Assembly (NCBI GenBank): GCA_029216955.1
Contig: JANAVB010003400.1
Span: forward strand, 17,811,451-17,875,450
Source: Iris pallida
Lineage: Eukaryota > Streptophyta > Magnoliopsida > Asparagales > Iridaceae
DNA: 64,000 bases
Direction of reading: 5' to 3'
The notes under the pieces were generated by a model that was given only the letters and a program-made list of their open reading frames with translations, made no database searches and was not told the origin of the DNA. Of this stretch, positions 21,596 to 34,859 are shown one piece after another (positions within the stretch are counted from its first letter, which is position 1; every line of letters begins with the position of its first letter). The position numbers and the translations under genes were made by a program.

Positions 21596-23262
21596 CTTTC
21601 TAGGCCTTCAAATAATGTATAAAATTATTGTGATCAACAAAAATGTAGTTTCTAAGTATTATAGATAATTTTCAAAATAGTTATATGTATTTAGTGATGC
21701 TCTTTTCCTTAAAATCATAAATCGTGACTTATATAGTCATCTCCCATTTCTTGATTCGATAATCGTGAAAACTCTAATTTTTGGGCTTCTATATCCAAAC
21801 TACGCTATTTGGACTATTCTGGACTCAACGGAACCGCCTGTACCGTCGTTTGGGACCATCTTGTAGAGCATAGCACCGTTACCTATTTCGTGTCGATACG
21901 TTCGTGTCGTGCACGTCAACTTCAGCAAATTGAGGCGAGTACATTCTCTGATAATTTACCGTTTATGATATCTTCTATATTTCTTGTATTTAGTATAGAT
22001 ATCCATGAGCTCTTGACACATTTGTTACACAGATTGGTATTTTCTGGATTCCGTCATGAGATGTTATTATTTGTATATCTTGGTGTATCTTGCGCAAGTC
22101 TCGTTGTTGTTCTTGTACTTGTATGGACACTAATTCTCGAGAAAACTTGCTACCTTCTCCTAGAATCCCGTGTCGTAATATTCCATGGTTGCATCCACTA
22201 TACCAGTTGGGGGCGGGGAGTATTAGTGTAGATATGTGATCATACCCCTCATTGTGCAAGTTTTGTTTCTTGTGAGTGTTGATCATACACCACACGTATG
22301 TTTAAGCAGGCCATAAATTTCCGTGCAAGTTCCTAAGCCGATCACATGTTGAAACTAGTGCTCGCTCACATAGATAGTACTTCCTGATTACTGTACATGA
22401 TGATTCTTGTTCTCCTGTTTACTTACAGTATTTCCATATATGTTATATTCCTATACATGTTTACCTTGCCCTGTATATTCTTCCTATTTGCTGTTACATA
22501 GTCTTTATCATTCACTGGAACTGTTATTAGAGATGTACTTCGCTTCAATCCTGACTGGATAACTATTTTTTTAGGTAATGTTATGCCCCACACTTTGGAT
22601 TTTATGATGACAGATCTCGATGTTCCATTTACCGTGAGTTGACCTATGAGAGCTTCAGGACTATGTTCTTTATTTAGATTTATGTTTCGTTGTCCAATTT
22701 GTCTCCGATACATTTCTGACATGTATGATCATTTAAAGAAGATGATTCAGTGTTACTGCTATCCTTCTTGTTCATATTTTCCTTAGTTGTATGTGATTTC
22801 AGTATTATTGTGGATCATATAAATATTATAGATATTTTTGGGTACTTGACAGCATTCTACCACCGAATATTCGGGTGCGGGTCATGACGGAGCGTTCCAG
22901 AAGTTGTTTGAGAACTTGCTGGTTCCTGGAAGCGGATCGTATAAAGGCGAATCTTGCTTTGAGCAACAATGATTTTCATTACCCCAGCAGGGCTTTGAAA
23001 TATCCTCTTTCTTTCTTCTTCATCTTCCTTCGTCTTCTTCTAAGAGGCTACATGATCTTTAGAGAAAGCAAATTCTTTTGCTCTGAATTATCTGAAGTTC
23101 CTCATATAAAGAGTGTGTGAGCAAATTTATTTACAGAATCACTATGTCTACTTACGATATACATAGTGTGTGAGCAAATTTGTTTGCAGAATCACTGTCT
23201 ACTTACATTCTTCCATCTAAGATGTGTTTCGGAAATAACAATCTCAAAGTAAGATCCAAATC

Positions 23263-26200
23263 CAATGGAGAACAATCGTGCAAACCTTCCTTCTAGACAT
23301 AAGTTTTAACAAAGTTGAGTTTGACGGGGAGCATTACAACGTCTGAAAGATGTCAGCCTTATCTTCAAGTAGTGAGCGTCGACTATGTGTTGACAGATCC
23401 TGAGCCTTTAATTCCATAAGGTGAAAATTCTCGAAGGATCGCTGAGGCCACTATTCTGCAATCCAAGTGAAGGAGAGATAACAACCTCTGTAAGTTGCTT
23501 ATCTTAAACTCAATGGAGGACTCTTTGGCAGAGTCATACAATAAGACGATCCATGCCAAGGACGTCTAAGAGTTTGTGGAGAATCTCTACAAGGCAGATG
23601 AGAACAGGAACAAGATCCACGTGACCAAAAAGGTCTGGAGGATGCGATTTGAGGACGCAAGACGATGTTGCCTCAAGTCAAAGGATTTTTCAAGTTACAT
23701 CAGAAACTTGAGGATGACGGCATACCTTTGGTCGATGCTTTCGTCGTTGGGGTTATTGTCGCCAAGCTCCCACCTGGGTGGAGCAATTTCATCACGGACA
23801 TGTACCGCAAAAATATGGAGGTGGATCTTGAACGCCTCTTGCATTGGATTCATGTTAAAGACGAGTTGAGGGCTCAAATCAAAGTGGACACCTTGTCCAA
23901 TCAAATGACCGAGGACAATCTGGTGCAAGCTGGGGACTCCAAGATGAAGCATAAGGCTTCTTACAATAAAAAGAAGGATATTCACCAGATGAAGGTGAAG
24001 TCGGCTCAGTTCAAGCCAAAGTCCAAAGAACCTGAGATTTGTTTCAACTGTGGCAAGAAAGGCCATTGATGGAACGACTGCAAGGAAAAACCTAAATAGA
24101 AAGAGCAAGATGAGGCTAACTTGGTTTCTATGATTGCACACGTTAACTCGACTAGTGTTGACACGGACTGGTGGATAGACTGGGGCATCCTGTCATGTTT
24201 GCTCTAAGAAGGAGTAATTCACCACATACAAGCCCACATCTGAGAAGGTTATGGTGGTGAACCAGACACAAGCTGAAGTACCGAGGATTGGGACGGTGGT
24301 AATGAAACTATCTTCGAAAAAGTCGCTGACGTTTCAGGATGTGAAGCACGTACTGGTAATAGCCAAGAACCTGGTCTCTGGAAGTTTGCTCTGTAACGCA
24401 GGCTTGAGGATGGACATTAACGCTGGTCAAGTAGTTATGTCATATAAAGGAACCTATTACGGAAAAGCTTTCTGTACCGAAGGGATTTCAAACTTCAGGG
24501 TGTAACTCCAACTGAGAAAATTAATGCAGTCTCTATTTCTGATTATTTTCTTGAGTTGTGGCATAATAGACTAGGACATTTTCATTGTAAAAGAATTAAC
24601 AAGATGTCTAGTTTATGGCTTATCTCCAAATGTGGGGGTAAGGAGTTGAAAAAGTATGAGGTCTGTGCGCAGACAAAGATCATTACAAAACCGTTCAAGC
24701 GGGTAACCGAAGTACAGATCTTCTAGAGTTATTGCACTCAGGTATCTGTGACTTCAAACAGTTCTCCACAAAGGTCAGGATGAAGTATTTCATTACTTTC
24801 ATTGGCGATTTTCCCAAAGTACCCGTTCGTTTATCTGCTCAAGACTAAAGATAAAGCATTTGAGAAATTTAAGGACTTCAAGGCTGAAGCCGAGCGTCAA
24901 ACCGGACAACAACTCAAGGGACTCAGAAGTGATCGAGGTGGAGAGTATAGGTCGCATAATTCTGCAAATAACATAGAATTGTTTATGAGACGACTGCTTT
25001 GTACTCCCCTCAATCAAATGGTGTTGCAGAAAGGAAGAACAAAACATTAACAGAGATGATGAACTCAATGATGTTGACTGTGGGTCTTCCAAATTGCTTC
25101 TAGGGTGAAGCAGTGTTTACGGCTACTTTCATTCTGAACAGAGTATCGTATGCAACTTCCGATGTCACTCCTCATAAACTCTGGTTCAAGGTCAGACCCA
25201 ACTTGAACGTTATTCGAGTATGGGGGTGTCTGTCGTATGTGAAGCTTCCGAATTTAAAGATTCAGAAACTGAAAACAAGGACTACGAAGACTATATTCCT
25301 GGGTTATGCTGATAAGAGTGACGTTCAGAGGTTCCTTGATATTTAATCAAATCATCGGGATGTAGAATTCTTTGAAGATAAATTTGCAATGCACAAGAAC
25401 ATTGTTCTTGTGGATATTCCGGAGAATAGTGTGTGTGCAAAGGCAGCTGAAGCTCCTTACGGAGATGTAGTTCAAGAAGTTGTTGCAGAAACAATTGTTG
25501 AACCAAACCTCGCAGAACCTGTGTCTAAGCGAGTAAGGAGACAGAAGGATTTCAGAGAGAATTTCGTCACCTATCATGTGGAAGGAGATCTGCTACCTAT
25601 GATGAGGCAATGAAGAACAGAGACGCTGTCCTCTGGAAGGAGGTTACTAATTATGAGTATGACTCGATAACCTCCGACAACACGTGGGTGTTGGTCGATC
25701 TGCCTGAAGGAGCAAAACCAATCGAATGTAAATGGATCTTCAAGAAGAAGATGAAGGCCGATGGAACTGTTGACAAGTTCAAGGCTAGGCTGGTAGCTAA
25801 AAGGTTTTCTCAGAAAGCAGGGGTTCGATTAGTTTGACACATATGCTCCAATAGCATAGATGATCAGATGGGTGTTAAAACCGTATTTCTGAATGGTGAG
25901 TTGACCGAAAAAATTTACATGCAACAACCAGAAGAATTTTTCCTCAAGGGCCTTGAAGACAAAGTCTGCAAGTTGCTAAAATTGTTATATGGTCTTTAGC
26001 AAGCTCCCAAGATGTGGCATGAGAAGTTTGATAAAGTCATAAGATCAAACGGCTACAGGGTCAGCGAGACGGACAAGTGTGTGTACACAAAGTTCGCTGA
26101 CGGGAAAGGAGTTGTCGTTTGTCTATAAGTGGACGACATGCTAATCTTGGGTACAGATCTAGCAAGTGTCATTGAGACAAAGAAGTTCCTCGCATCTGAG

Positions 26201-27090
26201 TTCAGCATGAAGGACTTAAGGGAAGCTGATGTTATCCTAGGGTTAAAGATCATCCGGACGGAAACTGGAGTGGCGTTGTCACAGTCTCATTACATTTAGA
26301 AGATGCTTATACGCTATAGGTATCAGGATCTTCCATGGATCGATAAGTCATATAGGTGTGACAAAAAATTGAAGCCAAATCCAAAAGAAAGTGTCAAACA
26401 GCTGGAGTATTCAAACGTTATCGGAAGTTTGATGTATCCTACTACTGCCATAAGGTCTGACATAGCTTTTGTTGTGGGGATGCTGAGTCAGTTCACGAGC
26501 AATTCAAATGTCGAGCACTAGAAAGTTGTGCAAAGGGTAATAAGATACCTCAAGAGGATTCAGAAGTATGCACTGTACTACTGCAGAAATCCAACAGTAG
26601 TGGAAGGCTTCCGTGATGTGAGTTGGTGCTTAGAAGTGGAGAGTGATAGGTCCACAGGAGGATATATCTTCTCCATGGGTGTAGCTGCTATATCATGAAA
26701 GTTGAAGAAGCAGACTATGCTCTCACACTCTTCTATAGAATCTGAGTTCTACGCACTAGCGGCTGCAGCAGATAAAGCAGAATAGCTTCGGAAGATCATG
26801 TATGATCTTCCAATGGTTGGCACGCAGATACCGGCGGTACCGGTATACTACGATAACCAGACGACTGCAGCGGTAGCATCGAATGACCTCTTCAATGGCA
26901 AGAAGAGGAATGTACATCTAAGGCACAGGATGGTAAATGATCTTATCAAAAGAGGAGTCATTATCGTGGTTGATGTTCGGAGCCAGAAGAATCTGGCAGA
27001 TCTGTTCACCAAAGGTCTCAAGCGCCAGCTGGTTGAAGACACATCATGTAAAATGGGCTTGAAGACACATCATGTAAAATGGGCTTGAAG
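23263..27090 (+). pseudogene. gag-pol of copia D
   Basis: The reading starts MENNRA at 23263, as in copy C. Gag follows (LPPGWSNFITDMYRKNMEV near 23775) with a zinc knuckle CFNCGKKGH, where a TGA at 24067 interrupts the C-C-H-C set. The protease active site at 24172 is frameshifted. Integrase pieces lie at 24540-25320 (LRSDRGGEYRSH), reverse transcriptase at 25610-26290, and RNase H at 26620-27090. In the RT catalytic YVDD the tyrosine codon is a stop (TAA, near 26126). Many other stops and frameshifts are present, and a 26-bp tandem duplication near 27034-27090 lies at the pol end. It is plainly non-functional. Confidence 0.85.
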
Positions 27091-27439
27091 ACACTAGTAT
27101 TGTGTCTTTGTAATTCTACTATAAAATTTTATTCTATTAGTTCAAAAAGACATCTACTAGGCATCTAGCTTTTATTTCAGAGAAGGACCATTGATTGGAA
27201 GAATATCAGGAACAGTAGATAATCCTTTAGGAATTATGGGGTTACGGACCCAAAACTACTATTGACAGTGGGTAATCCTTTAGGAAATACGTGGTTACGG
27301 ACCCAGAATCAATGTTGTCTACTGTTTGTTCTTTATATAGAACAAAGTCCTGTGAGAGGATGACTTGGAAGCCTTAATGAGTTCTCGGGTATTTGGAATG
27401 TCCGACGTGCTTTACAGGAAGCACGGGTAGCACAACAAT

Positions 27440-27845
27440 ACAAAGGAGCATAGTACTCTATGCTACAGTGGAGTGGCACCATATGAGGTACCTAGTGAGG
27501 GTAAAGCCTCGACTTCGGGCTAAGTTACAGCGGCGTAGCACCGCATATAAGCAGGTGAGCCTAATACTGTAGAATGAAGAGTGGTAGACAGCACTACAAA
27601 GAGGCTTGGCCTCATGTTACAGTGGTGTGACACCACATGAGGTACCTAGAAAAGGTAAAGTCTCGGCTTCGCAAGCCATGTCACGGCATCGTAACACTGC
27701 AAGGAAGCAAAAAGCTTCATGATGGGTAGTTTGGCTGAGCCTCACGCTACAGTGGTATGATACTACATGAGGCATTGCCTCGGCTTTGGACCATGTCATA
27801 GCGGCGTAGCACCGCAAGGAAGCGAAAGGCTTCATGACCAAGTCT
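27440..27845 (+). repeat. ~145-bp degenerate repeats with a palindromic core, 3' UTR of copia D
   Basis: The unit CTACAGTGGYGTGRCACCACATGAGG, followed by GTAAAGCCTCGGCTTCG, recurs two to three times, with a related half-unit GTCAYAGCGGCGTAGCACCGC. GCGGCGTAGCACCGC and GTGGTGTGACACCAC are short inverted repeats. It lies between RNase H and the 3' LTR. The remaining 27090-27440 and 27845-28167 show only A/T-rich element tail. Confidence 0.65.
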
Positions 27846-28167
27846 CTTTAAAAGAACTCACCTAGAGTGCATGGATAGAGATACAGGCTGTCTCTTAAGA
27901 AAAATCTTGTAGACACCCAATATACATACACCGAAACCAGGCTGGCATATGACATTTAATGTGCATCCAGAAGCACAGTTGATGTCATTATGTGAGTGGG
28001 AAGAATTGCAGTAATGGTACAAAATTCAAGGCTTAGTCCATTCTTGTATTATGCTATTATTTAATCCATGCGGGAAGATTCAAGTTATAGCAACATCTAT
28101 CATAATACATGATAGACAGTCACTGTAGTGAGCGCTCAACCCACATTTATTGAGATATGTGGAGAAT

Positions 28168-29000
28168 TGCTGGTATTTTTGCCTTTGAACTAGTGTAAAA
28201 TAGTCCCACTTCGGCTACACCACCAAGTGGGTATCTCAATATATTGCTTTGCATGTGTTGAGGTGTGCACATGGGGTGTGGTGGGGCACATGTGGGTGCC
28301 ATGTGGAGGTGTTTACCTAGAAGGAAAAAGGATTAACTCCAACAAGAAAGCAAGTTGCTTTTTGTCATTCGGACTCGGACTCGAACACGGACTCTAGGAT
28401 GCTTCGTGCTTGCACGGGCGTGTTTGGGGAGGGAGGGTAGACGTGGACTGGCACACGACTATGTTGATTACGGGATGATCTAAAATATCAAACTCTATTT
28501 TTAAGTATTGGTATTTTATCCCACGTCGGATAGGAGAAAAAGTGAAGTCCCACTCCACTTTATAAATAGAGCCCCTGGCCTCCTTTATAAAATGCACCAA
28601 AGAAGAAAGTAAAGGAAGCTCGTTCGAGTCACAAAAAGTTGACTAACGAGCATTCCAGAAGTTCTTTAAGAACTGCTGGTTCCTAAAAGCGGATCGTATA
28701 AAAGCGAATCTTGCTTTGAGCTACGGTAATTTTCATCAGCCAAGCAGTGCTGTTGAAATCTCCTCTTTCTTTCTTCTTTATCTTCCTCCGTCTTCTTCTA
28801 AGAGGCCACATGATCTTTAGAGAAAGAAAATTATTTTTCTCTAAATTCTCTGAAGTTCTTCATATACAGAGTGTGTGAGCAAATTCGTTTGCAGAATCAC
28901 TCCGTCTACTTATGATATACAAAGTGTGTGAGCAAATTCGTTTGCAGAATCACTCTGTTTACTCACGTTCTTCCATCTAAGATCTGTTTCGGGAATAACA
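28168..29000 (+). repeat. 3' LTR of copia D
   Basis: The LTR starts TGCTGGTATTTTTGCC and ends GGGAATAACA. The end matches 23230-23240 and 63777-63786. It includes TATAAATAG at about 28561. It lacks the GC-rich minisatellite found in the LTR of copy C. Confidence 0.75.
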
Positions 29001-30019
29001 TCTACATTACTTTTATTGTGCACACACGCGGAAGAAACACAAAAAATAACATTAACAACGATAAGTAAATAACAACACACAGTTAACAAAACAAATAGCA
29101 ACAAGAACAAACATACAATATTCAACATAGTTCGGTCAAGCTCGGCCTACACCACGGGACAAGAGAGAAATAACTTTATTGATTCAACAAATGAAACTTA
29201 CAAGGATTGCCATCAAAATCCTCTCCTTATGAGATTTTCGACGAGCTCTCCGTTGGGTTGTATCTCACATTTGGTTGAGCGCACAAGGTGGTCCACATTG
29301 GGTAAAAATATAGTGGGAACACAAGGTTTAGTCCCACATCGGATAGAGAAGGGGGCATGAGATATAAATAAGTGGGATTTCTCTTGGCCTAACAAAAAAA
29401 ATTTCTTTTAAGGCATGTGGGCTCAGTCCAATATCATACCTCATGGATTAACTCTAGTTCAGGTTACACTTCGTTACCAACACTTTCTTATTCTTGTTTT
29501 TGAAGACACCCTTAATGGCTCTGAAGCGCTCTTTTTTGCAAAGTCTCCATGTTGTCCAAGCCTTAAGCCCAACTGCTGTAGGGCATGAAGAAGCTCTTAT
29601 AAAGGGCCCCCAATCCAGTCCTAAGCATAGAGATATCTTGATTATCAGATGTATTACTTTACACAAAAATGATCAGTCCCGACCCAACCAATATACTGCC
29701 AATATACTATGTAGAGATTTTTAGACCCCCATAACTTGCTTGAAATTCTGATAGTATACTTATTGTATATTACTAGTGTTCTGCTTCATATTCTTTGGTT
29801 GTAGACAGTCATGAATCAATCTTCGACTCTGTGGGGTTTCTCTGATCACCAGTCAGCGTCCGAGCACTCTATAGTTGAATACGAGCCATATATAACAATC
29901 TCTACCTTAGCATGTCGTTCAACTAGCCACCAGACGAGACTAATTTTGATACTTTGTTATCCTTCAACTTTAGTTCCTCTTTGGTTTCTCCACATCGACA
30001 CGGTCTTTAGCTAGTACTG

Positions 30020-30345
30020 TGAAACTAAATCACTAATACAGTCTTGACCAGAACTGAATACATCTACTCACATGGTCTTTATCTAGAAGCACGAAATTGT
30101 TTTTGACATGGTCTTTGTCCAAGAATCGTGAAACTATTTCTGACACGTCTTTTTCCTGGAACCACAAGCTGTCTCTGACAGTCTTTTCCAAGAATCGCAA
30201 AACTGCCTCTAACACGATATTCACCTAGAATCGTAAAATTGTCTTTAACATGGATTTTAGCCAAACTGCAAGCTCTCTAAAACGATATTTTCACCAAAAT
30301 CGTAAAACTATCTCTAACCGTCTGTCTTATAACTACGAAAATTAC
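30020..30345 (-). repeat. ~36-bp degenerate repeats inside copia E
   Basis: About nine units resemble ACATGGTCTTTGTCCAAGAATCGTGAAACT. On the minus strand they give a repeating peptide with FLDKDHV and LLDKDHV. Their place between the left LTR and the pre-integrase region is unusual. Confidence 0.6.
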
Positions 30346-30408
30346 CCGTGAACAATGAATGCCCTTTACGAAAACTATCTCTATCTCTAACCGTCTATCT
30401 CTAACCTT

Positions 30409-31613
30409 TTATATCTGCAATACTGGTATAAATCTAGCTTTCACTCTTTCAGGTCCTCTAGCAAACTCTCTCATCTGAAAATCGTGAATACCCTTCCCTC
30501 TCATGTGGCCTAGTCGTATATGGCATAGACATATGGTATCCTCTACGTCTATCTCTGTAACAATGAATGCACCACCAATGATCGTGTTTTCGTCCAATTG
30601 ATACAAATTACATAGCAATCTATGCCCATTCATGACCACCATATTGTTCTTCACAAACTAGCTTGCCAATAAACTTGTTTCCTGTCGCATCAAATGTGCC
30701 CAAATAAATGAGGTTCTTCTTTACATATGAAATGTGTTCCAATTCATAAGTATCCTATTACAAAATTAAACATATGAAGCTTGATGTTTCCTATGCTAAC
30801 GGTCTTGTATGATTTGTTATTCTCCATGAGAATGATATCACCATTGAACTCCTTCTAGGTGTTGAACCACTCTATGATCGAACACATATGGTATGAACAT
30901 CCGAAGTCGAGAATCCAAGCTTTGGAGAAATTGTCGTTCCCGTTATATATCATAAGAACATCACACGCTAACTCCTCTACTTCCTGCACAAACTGGCTTT
31001 ACCTTGACCGCTTAAAATGGTGCCTTTGTCCTTCTTCTCCAACTACTGCTTGTACTTTAGACATTTTTATTCATATATCCCTACTATTTGCAGAAAAAAT
31101 ATGAATCATTATCACGTCCAGATTTAATTTTTCCTTCTGCTTTTTCCTCTATCCTTATTCTTCGACCTTCCTATTTCATTGGCAATACTGCGTTGACTCC
31201 TCAATTGGATTCGGCCTCTTCATAATCTTCTTATTAAGAAAAGTTGTAGTTACCTCTTTTATCTCGAAAGCCTCCTTCCCATAGAGAATTGTTGTCACCA
31301 AATAATCATATATCCTCAGAAGCGAAGTTAGGATCAATAGTAATTGATCGTCCTCCTTCAAATTTACTTCGAGACACAAAAGACTATTGACTATCGTGTT
31401 GAAGCTGTTCAAATAATGTGAAATTTGGGTCCCTTCCTTCATGTGTAAAATATAGAGTTGTTTCTTGAGGTACAACTTGTTAGAAAACAACATTGTCATA
31501 TACAAACCCTTTAGCTTCAACCATAAACCGACCACAGAAGTCTTTGACATAACCTTGTACATCACCTTATTTTCCAGACAAATCTCTATCATGCTTTGTG
31601 TCCTTTGATCCAT
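30409..31613 (-). pseudogene. gag and pre-integrase remnants of copia E
   Basis: The frame 31613-31176 is a copia-type gag (WLKLKGLYMTMLFSNKLYLKKQ, HYLNSFNTIVNSLL, YDYLVTTILYGKEAFEIKEV), similar to Tnt1-type elements. The frame 30654-30409 contains a pre-integrase HIRLGHM motif. The sequence between is full of stops. No reverse transcriptase was found, so the interior is deleted as well as mutated. Confidence 0.7.
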
Positions 31614-32841
31614 GTCATCTCATGAATCCTCCGTCATATCGAAAATCTTTTTGTCCTTATTGACCACGGTCTTAAACACTTTCTCTTTCACGAGGATAGA
31701 CTTAATACTTCTCTGCCACAAAAGAAAAGCTTCCATTACCGTTGAATTTCTCTACCTCGAACTTGGTGCTAATAATCATGTAACTAATCATCCCAAAATT
31801 ATGAAATGGAAAAGATCCCCCTTGGAGCTTAACGAAAAATTCTGATAAAGGAAGATAAGGAACTGAATAATGCATCGCCTATTGTTGACCTATATCCAAT
31901 AATTTAAATTCCCTTATGATTATTGTTATCTATAATACCAATTTGCGCACACACACGATAGCAACATAAACAATAACCTCAGCACTGACGAGTAAATAAC
32001 AAGACACAATTAACAGAACAAATACCAATAATAACAAAAACACAATATTTATTGTGGTTCGGTCAATCTCGATCTACTCTTCGGTGGAAGGGGAGAAAAA
32101 ACTTTATTTAATAAATAAGAGAACCTAACAAGGATTGTCATATAAGATCGTAATGTAAAACCCTATGCTTACGGTATCTCTGATGAGCTCTCTCATTATT
32201 CATGTTGAATAATCCCTTAATGGCTCCCAAGAACTCTCTCTTGATAAGCCTTCTCTTTATCCAAGCCTTAATCCTACCTGCCCTAAGGCATCGAGAAAAC
32301 CTTATAACGTCCCAATCCATGCACTAACGAGCAACCTTGACCTTCGGACGTATCACATTAGTTCTGAACCGTACAAGAAAATGACCAGCCCAAACCCAAC
32401 CATTATACTGGCATTATATTGCCAATATACTTTGTGGGGTGTTTTAACCCCCAGAACTTTACTGGAACTTTCGGTGCAGTTACTAGTATACTGGCAGGCA
32501 TTATACCAGTAAACAACTAGTATTTTGTTTGATTGATATTCTTTAGCTGTAGACAACCCCTTATCGATGCTTCGACTCCTTCCCGGTTTCTCTGATTATT
32601 GGGCGGCGCCTATAGCACTCTATAGTTGAATACGAGTCATATACAACTTCCTCGGTGTGGAGGTTGATTGATGCACATGAGGTTATATACTCCCTCACTG
32701 GAAGCTTTTTGCTGAGATACTTGGTCGTGCTAGCCTTATCGATACTAGTAAAGTTGTTAGCAGTCTTTGAGTAAAATGCCAAGCTATGACCGGACGATGG
32801 CAATAATCCTTTTATTCCTTGATTGAATGTGTATCCAACAA

Positions 32842-33669
32842 TATTTTAATACACAAATCAGTCTTACCCTTCCAAATTCCCTGCAATGCCACAACAATCA
32901 CAAAGACTATTTTTTCCTGATCATCCTGTGATGCTATAATCAAATATCTCAAAAGGATGTGGAACATCTTCTAATTAGTCCCCGTGCCGCTACTCTCCTT
33001 CCATCCCACACTCTCTACATCATTATTTGTTTATTCAAGATGGCATCAGTGGCCGCCAACCATATCTGAAAGCCTACACCTCTAGTGGAATATTCCATTC
33101 CTATATCTTTATCATCCTCTCACGATTCATACATCACTGGTTTGGAAGTTTATAAACATTTCACAAGAACTTCCCTGGCATTTCTAGTTCTGACGAGTTA
33201 GAGTAATATCAGAAAATTAGAGCCACAGAAAAAGGGGCACAATTTTACCTTCCTATGTTCCTATGACGTAGAATTGTTCTCATATGTGACTGAGAATAAT
33301 CAACTAAAAAACTAGAACTTGCATGATGAAAACAGTACTGTTATGCTCTCAGTTTTTTACTTGTCCAATAGAATTACTTTTTTATGATTTCTAATGGCAA
33401 CTGCAGGAATAGTAAAAAGTACTACGTATATCAGTAAAAGTTGGTGCCTCATGAACTCCTATCACATGAAATGACAAGATGAAGTTCCTTAAGCAACAAG
33501 TTATACAGAAGGTCAAAATCTTATTCCTATTTTGCATTGTACCAATCAAATCACTATACTCTAGATTTATATAGAGACATTAGTTTCATTAGGCACTTGG
33601 ACAAACAGATTTCATCCACCAAGTTTTACAGAAAATTTAATCTTTCAAACTGAGAGTTTTGATACCTAC
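32842..33669. other. No gene recognised; where the last CDPK exons should be
   Basis: The minus strand was inspected for EF-hand motifs (D-x-D-x-[DN]-G) that would continue the kinase gene, and none was found. The stretch is A/T-rich, without clear repeats. Confidence 0.5.
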
Positions 33670-34859
33670 ATGTCTCATTTCCTCAAGACTGATTGATCCA
33701 TTTTTATCAATATCAATTGCATCAAACTGATCATGGAGATCAGCTAGCTCCTCTTCATTGAGAGTACTTGCTAGTGCCTGCATGTTTTGGATATATATAA
33801 GAATACAAGATAGAAAGTAAAAAACCTCGGACGTGGTAAAGTTTCATGCCAAAAGTTTTGAGAAAAAAGTTTTCTACCCGAAGTGCAAATTGCTTAAAGC
33901 AACTATACTTCATAAATTGGCGCATACTCGATAGCACAGATATATCTAGTGGGATTTATGATGCATTTCCCCCTTCTCTCACCCAAGGGTGTGCTGCAAG
34001 AATATATACATATATATGTGAGAAGAGATTCCAAGGATCACTAAGATGAAAAAGATAAAAGAAACATTAGAAGCTAGAGTACTATACAACACAAGGATGT
34101 TTCAGAAGGTGAATCAAAGCTTCATCTTTGGAAAGAAATTTTAAATAAGGAATGAAGAATGTAAGGTTCCTTAGCTTCAAAAATAGTTTGTACGGAACAT
34201 TAGGTACTACAATCTATGGAATGTATCCTAAGTAAGATGCATATACTTAAGTTCTACAAGAAACTAAACTCAATACATACACAAAGCCTGCGCAGCTGTA
34301 AGCCTCACACGAGGATCCTTCATGAGTAACTTCTTAACAAAATCTATAGCGCTTTCACTTATGCTTGGCCAAGGTTTCCGGAGGAAATCAGGCTTGTTCT
34401 TTAGGACCTGTTAACAAGCAACATAGGAAAGATTATTATAACCAGAAAACCATAGAAAAGATCATGCACATGCTTTTACCGAGGCGTAATCACATGAACA
34501 TCAGTGTTAAACCTTTGTTACCAATTAAAAAGGGGCCTGAGGTGGCAAGTTGGTGTTATCTGTAAAAATCTAATGTACCAATTACAACTAGAAACAAATG
34601 CAAAATTGGATGCCTAGAAAAAATAACTAGGACGTGAAGATATAAGAAAATGTTGACCACATTCAAAGTATGAATTAGAGTAGTGAGAATCATAATAGTC
34701 GAAGATCCAATATATGTTATAGCGGGATAAATTCACAAAATATAGTGTTTGGATGCAAAATCGTAAAGAGGTATAGGACATATCACCTAGAGGCATGAAA
34801 ATAACATCGATGTCACGATATAAAAAAACTGCTATGCTATATCTTTGAAGAGTTGGACG

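Larger units (their letters stand above)
18212..22888 (+). repeat. 3' LTR of gypsy X, with nested Helitron
   Basis: The LTR starts TGTAACCTCCGTTAACCG after the Del/Tekay-like pre-LTR motif. It ends at the CCGAATATTCGG palindrome and GGGTCATGAC, where it joins copia D. It contains a Helitron (19941-20892), an (ATT)n tract (21225-21340) and a (TA)n tract (21545-21594). Without the Helitron it is about 3.7 kb. The CA/CC-rich stretch 18840-19720 gives a Pro/Thr/His-rich frame (18916-19320) that I treat as LTR leader, not a gene. It ends with a good donor, CTTAG|GTAAG, at 19735. Confidence 0.75.
22889..29000 (+). mobile_element. Copia element D, 5'-truncated and decayed
   Basis: The 5' LTR survives only as its last ~350 bp (22889-23240), matching 28640-29000. 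The 3' LTR is 28168-29000. Domain order gag, protease, integrase, reverse transcriptase, RNase H (integrase before RT) shows Ty1/copia. A relative, C, starts at 62393. The left edge is a direct join to the end of the X LTR. Confidence 0.8.
29012..32841 (-). mobile_element. Tnt1-like copia element E, decayed
   Basis: Two diverged direct copies of an LTR lie at about 29012-29905 and 31957-32841 (common blocks: GTTCGGTCAAKCTCG, CTATAGTTGAATACGAG). The right copy starts, on the minus strand, TGTTGGATACACATTC. Beside its inner end is TTGGTATTATAGA (about 31943-31955), a damaged copy of the TTGGTATCAGAGC primer site. The left copy carries a ~180-bp extra segment (29235-29410) with TAGTCCCACATCGGATAG. 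The interior has only gag and a little pre-integrase sequence. Confidence 0.7.

Noticed and set aside
32842..33669. Remaining EF-hand exons of the CDPK
   Set aside because: No EF-hand loop pattern was found on the minus strand.
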